A stretch of DNA of 60,030 nucleotides from Elusimicrobiales bacterium (GCA_026419335.1 JANZZP010000065.1:1-60030); one strand, 5' to 3'. Numbered from the stretch's first letter, positions 44,214 through 52,857 are shown. A program made the numbers and translations. The notes: generated by a model not told the origin, from the sequence alone.

Positions 44214-45788
44214 TTATTTATAAGCTTCTATAGCTTTTTGTACTCTTTTTTTATAAATGTTCCATTTATAAATTCCAAAACATAACAGGAGAATAACAGG
44301 TAAAAATATATTTAGGTATTTTATAATTAGCTTGTAAGATTCTTTTATTTCTTTTAAAGGTATAAAGCCTGCTTTTTTTGTTCTTATTGATAACAATGCT
44401 TCATCTTGAGATATGTAATTTAAAATGTTTATAAAATACTGAATGTTTTCAATATTTAAATTTTCTTGATGTATAAATTTTGAAGAAGTCACGAGATATA
44501 ATATAGTTTCGTTATCTGATTTTTTAATTGGTTTTATTTTTTCTTTCTTTTTATTTTTTTCTATCTCAATTTCTTTATCAAACGAAGATTGAAATTTTCC
44601 TTTTGCAGAGATAGCAACTACAAATGGACCTTTTATATCATCATTATTAATTTCATATTTTTGGAATGGATAAATGCTAATATATGAATTTTCTTTTTTT
44701 GCCCAACTTCTTTTGGATGAAAAAACAACTTTTGTGATGTTTAGGTTTGTATTTGTGGAAACTTCAATTGGAGATGCAAATGGAATAGTAAGTGAGTATA
44801 CTTCTCTTGTTGTTGGATGATTAGTATTTAGATTTTGTGTTAATATAAAAAATGGATATTTAACAATATTTGTAACTAGAAAAAAACCTTGTCTAAATCC
44901 AATTTGAATAGCTTGTGAGCTTTCATCCATTATAAGTGTGTTGTTGATTTTTATTCCATTTGCTTCAAAGATTTTTTCAATTCCAGTAGTGTTATCTCTT
45001 GTAAAAAAGTTTTCCATAGATGTGTATTTTTTATCATAAGCAATAAAAACTTTTGAGCCTTTCACAAGTATTTGATCTAAATAAAATAGAGATTTTTCAT
45101 CTAAAATTGATGTTGGTCCGATATACGATGCAATTATTGGTTCCGTTGAGTTATATAAGGTTTCGAGAGTTGCATCTTCTATTTCATAATTTGATGATAG
45201 CTGATTTCTTAATTCAGAGTTAATTCTATAATTTGAAAGGCCTCCTGCATCTGTTATGAAATATATTTTATTTTTAGTTTCTTTTATCATTGAATTTATT
45301 CTAGAGGATATGTCATATTCTAGATTTGATATGTCTGAAATAAAAGGAATTACTTCTTTTTTGTCATAATATCTTATAGCGATTCCTAAAAATCCTTCTG
45401 TTTGTTCAAATTTTTCTTTTGAGATTATATCAAATCTAACTGGTGTTATTCCTTCTTCTATTGCTTGTTTTTTCTTTTGCGAGTCATCGTTTTTTATTTT
45501 TATACCTGAAAATTTAATTTTACCTTTGGAGTAGAACGAATAATCTTTTAAAAGAGATATGGCATAATCTTTATTGGTTGTTATTTGAGATGGTAGTTCT
45601 TGTGAATAATATAAATCTATAAATAAATTATCCTTCACTTTTTTTAAAATTTCCTTTGTGCCCTGAGAAAGAGAATATATTTTGCTTTTAGTCATATCAA
45701 GTCTTATTGCTGTATAATAAAACATTGCGTTTATTATAACTATGCTTAAAAATATAGTTAATATTTTTGTTACATTTTCTTTTTTCAT
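44214..45788 (-). CDS. GldG-family ABC auxiliary protein
   Basis: The 524-residue protein has an N-terminal membrane helix (ILTIFLSIVIINAMFYY) followed by TKSKIYSLSQGTKEILKKVKDNLFIDLYYS, the typical start of the GldG/ABC-2 auxiliary family (DUF7088/ABC_transp_aux). A large periplasmic domain and a final membrane helix (LNIFLPVILLLCFGIY) are present. It follows the ABC permease gene by 1 nt. In Flavobacterium GldA/F/G were tied to gliding; in other bacteria the system is uncharacterised. Here it may export or maintain a surface component. Confidence 0.85.
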   Translation of the reverse strand: MKKENVTKILTIFLSIVIINAMFYYTAIRLDMTKSKIYSLSQGTKEILKKVKDNLFIDLYYSQELPSQITTNKDYAISLLKDYSFYSKGKIKFSGIKIKNDDSQKKKQAIEEGITPVRFDIISKEKFEQTEGFLGIAIRYYDKKEVIPFISDISNLEYDISSRINSMIKETKNKIYFITDAGGLSNYRINSELRNQLSSNYEIEDATLETLYNSTEPIIASYIGPTSILDEKSLFYLDQILVKGSKVFIAYDKKYTSMENFFTRDNTTGIEKIFEANGIKINNTLIMDESSQAIQIGFRQGFFLVTNIVKYPFFILTQNLNTNHPTTREVYSLTIPFASPIEVSTNTNLNITKVVFSSKRSWAKKENSYISIYPFQKYEINNDDIKGPFVVAISAKGKFQSSFDKEIEIEKNKKKEKIKPIKKSDNETILYLVTSSKFIHQENLNIENIQYFINILNYISQDEALLSIRTKKAGFIPLKEIKESYKLIIKYLNIFLPVILLLCFGIYKWNIYKKRVQKAIEAYK

Positions 45789-45789
45789 T

Positions 45790-46512
45790 TTATTTTCTCA
45801 CCTGTTTGATATTATATATTGATAAATATATAAAAAAAATTGATATTGAGACGAAATATACAATATCTTTTAAATCTAAAACTCCTCTAGACATATTTGA
45901 TATATGATAGTCTATACCAATATAAGATACAGCATTTTGGATTGAAAGGGGGAGAAAAAATGTTATTTTTCCTGAGAGATATAATATAAAACAAACGGCA
46001 AATCCTCCAATAAAAGCTGTTATTTGACTTGATGAAAGTGTTGAAGCAAAAAGTCCTGCAGCAGTAAACGTAAGAGATGTAAAAAATATTGATAGATAAG
46101 TCCCAACTATGTGACCATAATCTGGTTTTGAAAGAAATATTAAAGTTAAGGCGTATATTAGCATGAGAAGAATTGATATTATCATTATTGTGACTGCTGA
46201 TAAATATTTGCCTATTATAATTTCTTCTTCTGTTAATGGTAAAGTGAGAATTATTTCTATTGTTTGTGTTTTTTTCTCCTCAGCTATAAGTTTCATAGTA
46301 ATTGCTGGGATAAAAAATGTTAAGATCAAAGGTACCACATCAACAAGAGAGTTAAGATTTGCTTGGTTTATAAGAAAAAGTGGTTGAGCAAAAAAATATC
46401 CAGTAATTATTAAAAAAACTGTAATTAAAACATATGAATGAGGACTATCCAAATAATGCTTTATCTCTTTTTTTATTATATGAACTACATTTTTAAAGTC
46501 AATCTTTTCCAT
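45790..46512 (-). CDS. ABC-2 type permease (GldF-like)
   Basis: A 240-residue membrane protein with six helices. KKEIKHYLDSPHSYVLITVFLIITGYFF is a typical start for GldF/NosY-type ABC-2 permeases, and TMKLIAEEKKTQTIEIILTLPLTEEEIIIGKYLSA is the conserved cytoplasmic segment with the EExxxxT/S-E pattern. It starts 4 nt after the ATPase stop and ends 1 nt before the GldG-like gene. Together they form a complete transporter with unknown substrate. Confidence 0.88.
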   Translation of the reverse strand: MEKIDFKNVVHIIKKEIKHYLDSPHSYVLITVFLIITGYFFAQPLFLINQANLNSLVDVVPLILTFFIPAITMKLIAEEKKTQTIEIILTLPLTEEEIIIGKYLSAVTIMIISILLMLIYALTLIFLSKPDYGHIVGTYLSIFFTSLTFTAAGLFASTLSSSQITAFIGGFAVCFILYLSGKITFFLPLSIQNAVSYIGIDYHISNMSRGVLDLKDIVYFVSISIFFIYLSIYNIKQVRK

Positions 46513-46516
46513 ACAT

Positions 46517-47416
46517 TTAGTTCTCCGTTATGTTTCTGAATATTTCATCAAGTGTCATTTTCTCTCTATAAAACTCTAATATTTCTATGTTTTTATTTTT
46601 AAGTATTTCTATAATTATTTTTCTCATATCTTCATTGCCTTCAAATTCAAACTTATATATAAACTCATTTTCAAATTTTTCGTAAGAAATATTTTTTAAG
46701 TTATTTATTTCTAAATTTAAATTATGAGAGTTTGTTTTAAGAATATATGAATTTTTGATATATTTATTTATGATGTTTTGTTTTGTGCCGAATTCTGCAA
46801 TTTCACCCTTATTTATTATTATTATGTCATCGGCTAAAGCCTCAACTTCACTGAGTATATGTGTTGAAATTACAATAGTTTTATCATAACTTAGATTTTT
46901 TATTAATTCTCTTGTTTGTCTTGCTTGGTTTGGGTCAAGTCCTGTTGTGGGTTCATCTAAAAGAAGAATTTTAGGATTATGTATTATAGCTTTTGCTAAA
47001 GAAAGCCTTTGCCTATACCCTTTTGATAGAGTAGATATTTTTTTTCCACACGCATCTTTAAGTGAACATTTATTAATAGCGTCTTTCACTGAATTTTTAT
47101 CTGTTTTATATATAGATGCTATCCATTCTAAAAAATCACATACTTCAATATCATCATATAACGGATTGTTTTCTGGAATATATCCTATATCTTTTTTGAT
47201 CTCTTTTAGGTTTTGATTAGTCAATTTTTTGTTGAAAAATTCAATTTCACCATCATCATAATTAAGATATCCACTTAATATTCTTAAAGTAGTAGTTTTA
47301 CCTGCTCCATTTGGTCCTAAGAGCGCTGTTATTTTAGAGGAATTTATTTCAAATGATATACCTTTCAATGCTTCAAATTTATCGTAAAATTTTCTCACTC
47401 CTTTCACTTTTATCAT
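46517..47416 (-). CDS. ABC transporter ATP-binding protein (GldA-like)
   Basis: The 299-residue ATPase drives the following permease. All signature elements are present: Walker A LLGPNGAGKTTTLRIL, Q-loop IGYIPENNPLYD, ABC signature LSKGYRQRLSLAKAI, Walker B ILLLDEPTTGLDPNQ and the H-loop VISTHILSEVE. The extra C-terminal 70 residues match the DUF4162-like tail of GldA/CcmA-type ATPases. Its gene is first in the operon and is divergently transcribed from the lipoprotein gene at 47549, from a strong minus-strand promoter (TTGACA-18-TATAAT). Confidence 0.93.
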   Translation of the reverse strand: MIKVKGVRKFYDKFEALKGISFEINSSKITALLGPNGAGKTTTLRILSGYLNYDDGEIEFFNKKLTNQNLKEIKKDIGYIPENNPLYDDIEVCDFLEWIASIYKTDKNSVKDAINKCSLKDACGKKISTLSKGYRQRLSLAKAIIHNPKILLLDEPTTGLDPNQARQTRELIKNLSYDKTIVISTHILSEVEALADDIIIINKGEIAEFGTKQNIINKYIKNSYILKTNSHNLNLEINNLKNISYEKFENEFIYKFEFEGNEDMRKIIIEILKNKNIEILEFYREKMTLDEIFRNITEN

Positions 47417-47473
47417 AGCTTATTAGATGATAAGTTTATTTTCAACTTAAAAAAGGTTTAACAGTATAATTTT

Positions 47474-47521
47474 ATTATAATAAAAAATCTAATTGACTGT
47501 CAAGATTTTAAATAGTAAAAT
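47474..47521. promoter_or_regulatory. Divergent promoters with back-to-back, overlapping -35 boxes
   Basis: TTGACTGTCAA (47493-47503) is an inverted repeat. Plus strand: TTGACT at 47493-47498, 17-nt spacer, TAAAAT at 47516-47521, serving the lipoprotein gene at 47549 (AAGGAGGG at 47538-47545). Minus strand: TTGACA (47503 to 47498), 18-nt spacer, TATAAT (47479 to 47474), serving the ABC operon with a leader of about 50 nt. The two -35 boxes share base 47498. These are the best sigma-70-like promoters in the window and should exclude each other. Confidence 0.75.
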
Positions 47522-47548
47522 TAAAAATAGATAATTAAGGAGGGTAAT

Positions 47549-48004
47549 ATGAATATGATAAAACTTATAAGTTTAGTTATATGTTCTATCCTTATTATAT
47601 CATGTAAATCAAGTCCTGATAGAGGAACTGTTACTTCATCTGGTGAAATTGAAAGGGAGTGGGTTGAAGAAGGAGTAACTAAAAATTATATATATGCCAG
47701 AGGAATTGGAGCAGCTGACAAAACACTTGAAAATAAAACACAAAGAATGGCAACTTCAAGGAATGCTGCAATTGTAAGTGCTCAATATAATCTTCTTTCG
47801 TTATTAAAAGGTGTTCAATTAGAAGGTGGAATTACAGTAGAAAAAGCAATAGAAACGGATTCTATCCTTGCTACGAAAATTAATGCTGTTGTTAAAGGTG
47901 CTGAGGTTGTTAGAACTGAATGGACAAATGATGATGGCTGTGTGGTAGTTTTAAGGCTTAGAAAATCTGATTTAAAAGAGATGGGATTAAAAATTGTTGA
48001 ATAA
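47549..48004 (+). CDS. LPP20-family lipoprotein
   Basis: A 151-residue lipoprotein. The lipobox is IISC with cysteine at about residue 23 after a hydrophobic signal helix. The rest resembles LPP20/TolB-like domains: ARGIGAADKTLENKTQRMATSRNAAIVSAQYNLLSLLKG and INAVVKGAEVVRTEWTNDDGCVVVLRL. Such domains are found in envelope proteins of many Gram-negative bacteria and in H. pylori LPP20. It begins an operon with another lipoprotein and a FecR-domain protein and has a strong AGGAGG site. Function unknown; envelope scaffold likely. Confidence 0.82.
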   Translation: MNMIKLISLVICSILIISCKSSPDRGTVTSSGEIEREWVEEGVTKNYIYARGIGAADKTLENKTQRMATSRNAAIVSAQYNLLSLLKGVQLEGGITVEKAIETDSILATKINAVVKGAEVVRTEWTNDDGCVVVLRLRKSDLKEMGLKIVE

Positions 48005-48050
48005 AATATAAATTTGGTACTCAAATACTTAGGATAAATTAGGAGAAATA

Positions 48051-49091
48051 ATGAAAAAAAACGTGATTTTTTTAGCTTTGTGTTTTATTGTCATAAGTTG
48101 TTCTTCTGGCAATGTAAAAAAGTCTAAAATAAATTCATCATATAATGTTGAAATTGTTGAGACTGTTGGAACTTCTTCTATCGTTGATAATAATATTGAA
48201 TTAGCTAGGAAAAGTGCAATTTCTGAAGCTTTAAAAAACGCTATACATCTTGTTGTCGGTGTTTATATAAGCGCTAATTCTCTTGTTTCAAAATCAGTTT
48301 TAATAGATGATGAAATTAATTCAAACACACAGGGTTATATAGAAAGCTATGAAATACTAAAAGAATATATGAATAATGGTTTTTATCACGTTAAAATACG
48401 TGCTGCTGTTAGAAAAGAAGAAATTCAAGTTAAAGCATTTTCTTTAGAAAATGAAATAGAAAAAATAGGAACTCCTGTTATTAATATTAATTTAGCTAAC
48501 GATTCAGAACCACAATTTGATGGACCTCAGAATACTCTTATATCTGAATTTAAAAAAGATCTTTTTAGGATGTCATATTCTACAACAGATGCTGATGTTA
48601 TTGTGGATGGTAGGGTATATACGTCTTTTAATACATCTGAAGGAATTGGAGGATTTATATCTTATAGGTGTTATATTGATGGTAAAATTTATACCTCTGA
48701 GGGTGAACCTATTGGTGGATTTTCAAATTCTGGTGGTTCTATTGGTTTAAATGATGTTGATGCTAAGAAAAACGCTGCAATATCATGTGCGAAAAAAATA
48801 TACCCGATAGTTAAAGAAGCAATAATTTTATTCTATTCATCAAAAAGAACAATTAAGATTGAAATTCTTAATATAAAATCTATATCTGAACTTAATGATG
48901 TTATTAAATTTTTTAAAAATGTTTCAATAGTAAAGAATGTGTATGTTAAAAACTTTAATAATGATAGGTGTATTATAGATGTTGTAATGCATAAATTAAA
49001 GTTAGATGACCTTATAAATATAATGAATAAAAGTGAAATTTTTGATATAAAAAAAGTTGTTAATTTTAATATTATTGCTTATAAAAAATAA
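48051..49091 (+). CDS. Lipoprotein with FlgT N-terminal-like domain
   Basis: The 346-residue lipoprotein has lipobox VISC (Cys about residue 17). Residues 30-130 match the FlgT/LPP20 pattern: NNIELARKSAISEALKNAIHLVVGVYISANSLV, then NTQGYIESYEILKEYMNNGFYHVKIRAAV. FlgT is an H-ring part of the sodium-driven flagellar motor in Vibrio, but the fold also occurs in other lipoproteins. Residues 150-260 form a second alpha/beta domain with a glycine-rich loop (EGIGGFISYR, GGFSNSGGSIG). The C-terminus is another small domain. AGGAG stands 6 nt upstream. Note that a FliF-FliG and MotAB operon exists elsewhere in this window. Confidence 0.72.
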   Translation: MKKNVIFLALCFIVISCSSGNVKKSKINSSYNVEIVETVGTSSIVDNNIELARKSAISEALKNAIHLVVGVYISANSLVSKSVLIDDEINSNTQGYIESYEILKEYMNNGFYHVKIRAAVRKEEIQVKAFSLENEIEKIGTPVININLANDSEPQFDGPQNTLISEFKKDLFRMSYSTTDADVIVDGRVYTSFNTSEGIGGFISYRCYIDGKIYTSEGEPIGGFSNSGGSIGLNDVDAKKNAAISCAKKIYPIVKEAIILFYSSKRTIKIEILNIKSISELNDVIKFFKNVSIVKNVYVKNFNNDRCIIDVVMHKLKLDDLINIMNKSEIFDIKKVVNFNIIAYKK

Positions 49092-49100
49092 AATTATTAT

Positions 49101-49802
49101 ATGTCAAACGTATTTCTTGTTGTTTTTATGTCATTAATACTGGAAAGTAAGATTATTCTATATAAAACCCATGGAGATGTTAATATTTTTGATAATGATG
49201 GAAATTTAGTTTATTTAAAAGATGGTGATGATTTATCTCCTGGCTTTACAATTAAAACATCATCTACATCTAAAGCTGAGTTGATTTATGAGGAAGGGAT
49301 AATGGTTTTTATCTCTGAAAGTACATCTTTTACTATTAGGAAAAATAAAAAAAATAGTAATTCTCTTACATCAATTTTTGATGTTTTTACAACAAATCTT
49401 TTAGCTCAAGACCAAGAAAGTTGGATAGATTATCTTTATGGTAAAGCTATGTTTTTTATACAAAAACTTGATAAACGGTATATTGTTAAAACTCCAACGG
49501 CAGTATGTGGTGTTAGAGGAACAAATTTTAGTATTATAGCTACAGAAAATAAAACTGAGGTTGGACTTTTTAAGGGATTATTAGAAATAGAAAAAGATGA
49601 TAAAAAAGTTGTTCTTAAACCAGGAGAATTAGCAATTATTGATAGACAAAATATTAAAATTGAGAAAAGATTGACTGATATAATGGAAAAAGAAAGATTG
49701 CGAGCAATTAAGATTGAAAAATATTTTAAGAGTGTGATTGATAAATTGAAAAAAAGAGAAGATAAACTCAAATATAGATTGGATAATATTAAAAAAGATT
49801 GA
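49101..49802 (+). CDS. Secreted FecR-domain protein
   Basis: The 233-residue protein has a hydrophobic N-terminus and a FecR domain from about residue 15: GDVNIFDNDGNLVYLKDGDDLSPGFTIKTSSTSKAEL and YIVKTPTAVCGVRGTNFSI, the usual pattern (TPtavvgVRGT). FecR domains act as periplasmic sensors for sigma factors or as parts of envelope proteins; there is no sigma factor gene beside it, so an envelope role is favoured. The tail is a coiled coil (about 190-233). It is separated from the FlgT-like gene by 9 bp and so is cotranscribed. Confidence 0.82.
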   Translation: MSNVFLVVFMSLILESKIILYKTHGDVNIFDNDGNLVYLKDGDDLSPGFTIKTSSTSKAELIYEEGIMVFISESTSFTIRKNKKNSNSLTSIFDVFTTNLLAQDQESWIDYLYGKAMFFIQKLDKRYIVKTPTAVCGVRGTNFSIIATENKTEVGLFKGLLEIEKDDKKVVLKPGELAIIDRQNIKIEKRLTDIMEKERLRAIKIEKYFKSVIDKLKKREDKLKYRLDNIKKD

Positions 49803-49837
49803 AACAATAAGTTAATATTTCTGTATATATAGTTTTG

Positions 49838-49843
49838 TATAAT
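49838..49843 (+). promoter_or_regulatory. -10 box with leaderless spacing for the 49850 gene
   Basis: TTTTGTATAAT (49833-49843) ends 6 nt before ATG 49850. The in-frame TTG at 49835, which would otherwise be the longest start, lies within this promoter, so ATG 49850 is preferred. Confidence 0.6.
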
Positions 49844-49849
49844 ATTTTC

Positions 49850-50515
49850 ATGAATTTCTATAAGCTGAGAATTATTAATACAATTCTTCTTTTTATAACT
49901 GGTATTTTAGTCGGAATATATATAGGGGCAGAAAAAAATTATTTTAAAAAGTTTTTTGTCAAATTTGAGGATTATAAGCCAATTTATTATGGAAAAACTA
50001 TTGATAAAAAAAATATTGATTATACACCTATTTACTATAATAAGAAAAATTCTCCTAACGTATCTGAAACACCTAATAACGATAAAATAAATAATTATTC
50101 TATTTTTGAAGAATTGAAAAATATTTCAAATCCTATGGAAGATGATATTGAAGTTGTAGATTCTGAAAGTTTTGAAGCTGAGCAGTCTTCTATCGAGCTC
50201 TCTGATTTTTTAATAGATCCAATAAAATTTCAAGGTAAACAAATTAATGCTGAAAAAATAATACTTTTAAGAGGAGATAGAAAAGATAATAAATTATTTT
50301 TTTATTTTTTTACCAGATTCAATGAAAAAGATTTTTATATTACAGTTCAAAGTGATGATAAGTTATTTAAAAATCTTGAAGAATTTAAAATTGGTTATTA
50401 TTATAATGTTGAATTTAAATCAACTCAAGGTAAATTTAATGAAGGTAATATCCTTGTGAATATAAAACCCACCGGTGAGAAAACTGATTGGGCTAGTGGT
50501 GTTAACGCATTTTAG
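49850..50515 (+). CDS. Membrane-anchored hypothetical protein
   Basis: About 221 residues, not recognised. It has one N-terminal membrane helix (INTILLFITGILVGIYIG), a low-complexity, acidic Asn/Asp/Ser-rich linker (about 55-105), and a C-terminal domain (about 110-221) with beta-strand spacing similar to OB-fold proteins: IKFQGKQINAEKIILLRGD, FYFFTRFNEKDFYITVQ, VEFKSTQGKFNEGNILVNIKP. It ends in the last bases of the kinase gene's ribosome region, 2 nt before it. A nucleic-acid- or oligosaccharide-binding role is only a possibility. Confidence 0.6.
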   Translation: MNFYKLRIINTILLFITGILVGIYIGAEKNYFKKFFVKFEDYKPIYYGKTIDKKNIDYTPIYYNKKNSPNVSETPNNDKINNYSIFEELKNISNPMEDDIEVVDSESFEAEQSSIELSDFLIDPIKFQGKQINAEKIILLRGDRKDNKLFFYFFTRFNEKDFYITVQSDDKLFKNLEEFKIGYYYNVEFKSTQGKFNEGNILVNIKPTGEKTDWASGVNAF

Positions 50516-50517
50516 CC

Positions 50518-51408
50518 ATGGATAGATTTGTTTTTATAATAAATCCAAAATCAGGTTTAAAGATAAATAGATTTATTGAGAAAAATATAATAAATAAGAT
50601 GTCTAAGAAATCAATCAATTATGCTATTGAATATACTAAAGGAAAAGGACATGCATTTTATCTTACTATAAAATATTTAAATGAAGGTTTCAATAGAGTT
50701 ATATGTGTAGGAGGAGATGGTACTTTACGAGAAATAGCAGAAGCTGTTGTGGGTAAGAAAAATGTTATTGTTGGACTTATTCCTTGTGGTTCTGGAAATG
50801 GTGCAGCTAGGAATCTTCAAATACCTTTAAATATTGATGAGGCATTAGATATTGCAGTGGGAGAAAAAACAGTTGATATAGATTGTGGAATTTGTAATTC
50901 AAGACTTTTTTTAAATGTTTGTGGAGTTGGTTTTGATGCACATATTGCAAGTCTTTTTAATAAAAATAAGATAAGAGGACTTCTTCCATATTTTATTCAT
51001 GGCATCTCATCTTATTTTAAATTTAAACCAATAAGTATTGAAATTGGGTATAATGAAAATAAATTTTTTTTGACACCTTTTATCCTTACTGTTGCAAATG
51101 GTATGCAATATGGTGGAGGAGCAATAATAAGTCCAAAATCATCTTTAATAGATGGAAAATTAGATTTGATTGTAATTGAACCTTCTAGTTTGTTATATCT
51201 TGTTAGTAAGATTCACACACTTTTTAATGGTAAAATTCTTGAGAATGAAAAAGTAAAACATATAATATCAGAAGTATTCAAAATAAAATTACCAGTTGGC
51301 TCTATTTATCATCTTGATGGTGAAGATTTTATATCGGAAGACGGCGTTTTGAGAATTACTATTATGCCGAAAGCTCTTAAGTTTGCTGTAAAAAATGAAA
51401 TACTATAA
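50518..51408 (+). CDS. Diacylglycerol/lipid kinase family protein
   Basis: The 296-residue protein belongs to the DAGK-catalytic (YegS/BmrU/DgkB) family of cytoplasmic lipid kinases, which phosphorylate diacylglycerol or related lipids. FIINPKSGLK is the nucleotide-binding start, VICVGGDGTLREIAEAVVG the conserved GGDGT, and IPCGSGNGAARNLQIP the second loop. The C-terminal beta domain (FDAHIASLF, GGGAIISPKSSLIDGKLDLIVIEP) is typical. It overlaps the AmrS gene by 14 bp, so the two are expressed together. Confidence 0.9.
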   Translation: MDRFVFIINPKSGLKINRFIEKNIINKMSKKSINYAIEYTKGKGHAFYLTIKYLNEGFNRVICVGGDGTLREIAEAVVGKKNVIVGLIPCGSGNGAARNLQIPLNIDEALDIAVGEKTVDIDCGICNSRLFLNVCGVGFDAHIASLFNKNKIRGLLPYFIHGISSYFKFKPISIEIGYNENKFFLTPFILTVANGMQYGGGAIISPKSSLIDGKLDLIVIEPSSLLYLVSKIHTLFNGKILENEKVKHIISEVFKIKLPVGSIYHLDGEDFISEDGVLRITIMPKALKFAVKNEIL

Positions 51409-52432
51409 AAAATCAACTCTTTTTTTATCTAAAGAAAATAATAATATCATATGTCTTGCTTGTCAGAGAAAATGCTTAATAAAAAATAAATTTAAAGGAG
51501 CATGTGGTGTTAGAATAAATATAGATGGCCAGTTATATGTACCATGGGGTTATTTTTCATCTTTAAATATTGATCCTATTGAAAAAAAACCGCTATATCA
51601 TTTTTTGCCTAGTTCAAAAACGTTATCATTTGGTATGTTTGGGTGTAATTTTTTTTGTCTTTATTGTCAAAATTGGCAGATATCTCAGATTAAAAATAAT
51701 GAATTTAGAGTTAATGAAAATTTTTGTGTAAATTTAATTCCTGAAGATTTTTATAAGATTATGCTTAAAAATAATGTTATGATTGCAGTATCAACTTATA
51801 ATGAGCCAACAGTGACAATAGAATGGGCACATGAGATATTTTCATATCTAAAAGAAAAGAATAAAAATTTTAAAACTGGTTTTGTTTCAAATGGTTATCT
51901 TTCTAAAGAAGCTTTTGATTTTATTTTACCAGTTATTGATTTTATTAAAATAGATATAAAAGTATTTAATGATGATAAATTTAAAAAACTAACTGGCGCA
52001 GATTTCAAATTATTTATAAATTCAGTTAAATATATTACTTCAAAACCTATTCATATAGAATTTGTGAATCTTATAGTAGAAGATTTTAATGATGATGAGA
52101 AAGATTTTAATATGATGATAGATTTCATTTTATCAATATCTTCTGATATACCTTTACATATTACACTATTTCATCCTGATTATAAAATGATGTACCAAAG
52201 AAATACTTCTCCTGCTGTAATTAATAAATTAATAGATGTTGCGATAAAGAAAGGTCTTAAGTATGTGTATGGTGGGAATTATCAAACTAAATATTCAAAT
52301 ACTATATGTCCTTCTTGTAATAAAATTCTTATTGAGCGTGGTTACATGTCAGTTATAGAAAATCATATATTTATTAAAAATTCAAAAGGTTTATGTCCTT
52401 ACTGTGGATATGAGATATATGGGGTATGGTGA
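51395..52432 (+). CDS. amrS: AmmeMemoRadiSam-type radical SAM enzyme
   Basis: The 345-residue protein is the radical-SAM member of the AmmeMemoRadiSam set, a widespread group without confirmed product. The N-terminal zinc-like CLACQRKCLIKNKFKGACGVR is the family's cysteine region, and the radical SAM motif CNFFCLYCQN lies at about residues 84-93. Other family text is VPWGYFSSLNIDPIEKKPLYHFLP. Near the C-terminus CPSC and CPYCGYE pairs give an additional metal site. The partner AMMECR1 and MEMO genes are not in this window. It overlaps the lipid kinase gene and ends 6 bp from the convergent gene. Confidence 0.9.
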   Translation: MKYYKKSTLFLSKENNNIICLACQRKCLIKNKFKGACGVRINIDGQLYVPWGYFSSLNIDPIEKKPLYHFLPSSKTLSFGMFGCNFFCLYCQNWQISQIKNNEFRVNENFCVNLIPEDFYKIMLKNNVMIAVSTYNEPTVTIEWAHEIFSYLKEKNKNFKTGFVSNGYLSKEAFDFILPVIDFIKIDIKVFNDDKFKKLTGADFKLFINSVKYITSKPIHIEFVNLIVEDFNDDEKDFNMMIDFILSISSDIPLHITLFHPDYKMMYQRNTSPAVINKLIDVAIKKGLKYVYGGNYQTKYSNTICPSCNKILIERGYMSVIENHIFIKNSKGLCPYCGYEIYGVW

Positions 52433-52437
52433 TAAGT

Positions 52438-52857
52438 TTATCTATTTTTATAAAATGATACTATAAGTTCATAGAAAGGAATAAAAAGACATAAAAAAAT
52501 TCCTAAATAGGAAAGTTGGTATTTAGATAAGACAGTTTTAGTTAATATGTTTTTAATTAATATAGTAGTAATTGCTTGAGATGAAATTAAAATTACAATG
52601 GCGTATAGTGATAATTTGTTAAATTTTAGTATAAAAATTCTTAATAAATATTGAATTAGCGTTGCGAATAAAAAAATTATAGACATTCTAATCCCATCAT
52701 ATACTTCTATATTTAATAATTTTGAAAACGGAAGAATAGTTAATTTTATAATGTAACTTGAAATAATTATTGATATGGTAAAAGCTATAAATTGAATCCA
52801 TATTAGGAATATTAATGTGTTTATTTTTGTAAATAAATTTTTAGAATAAAATATCAT
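52438..52857 (-). CDS. Small multi-pass membrane protein downstream of era
   Basis: A 139-residue protein with four predicted membrane helices (about 15-38, 56-77, 82-101, 114-134) and no known motif. Its start overlaps the end of era by 4 bp (ATGA), so it is translated with it. Last gene of the long phosphate/sugar-metabolism operon. Function unknown. Confidence 0.65.
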   Translation of the reverse strand: MIFYSKNLFTKINTLIFLIWIQFIAFTISIIISSYIIKLTILPFSKLLNIEVYDGIRMSIIFLFATLIQYLLRIFILKFNKLSLYAIVILISSQAITTILIKNILTKTVLSKYQLSYLGIFLCLFIPFYELIVSFYKNR

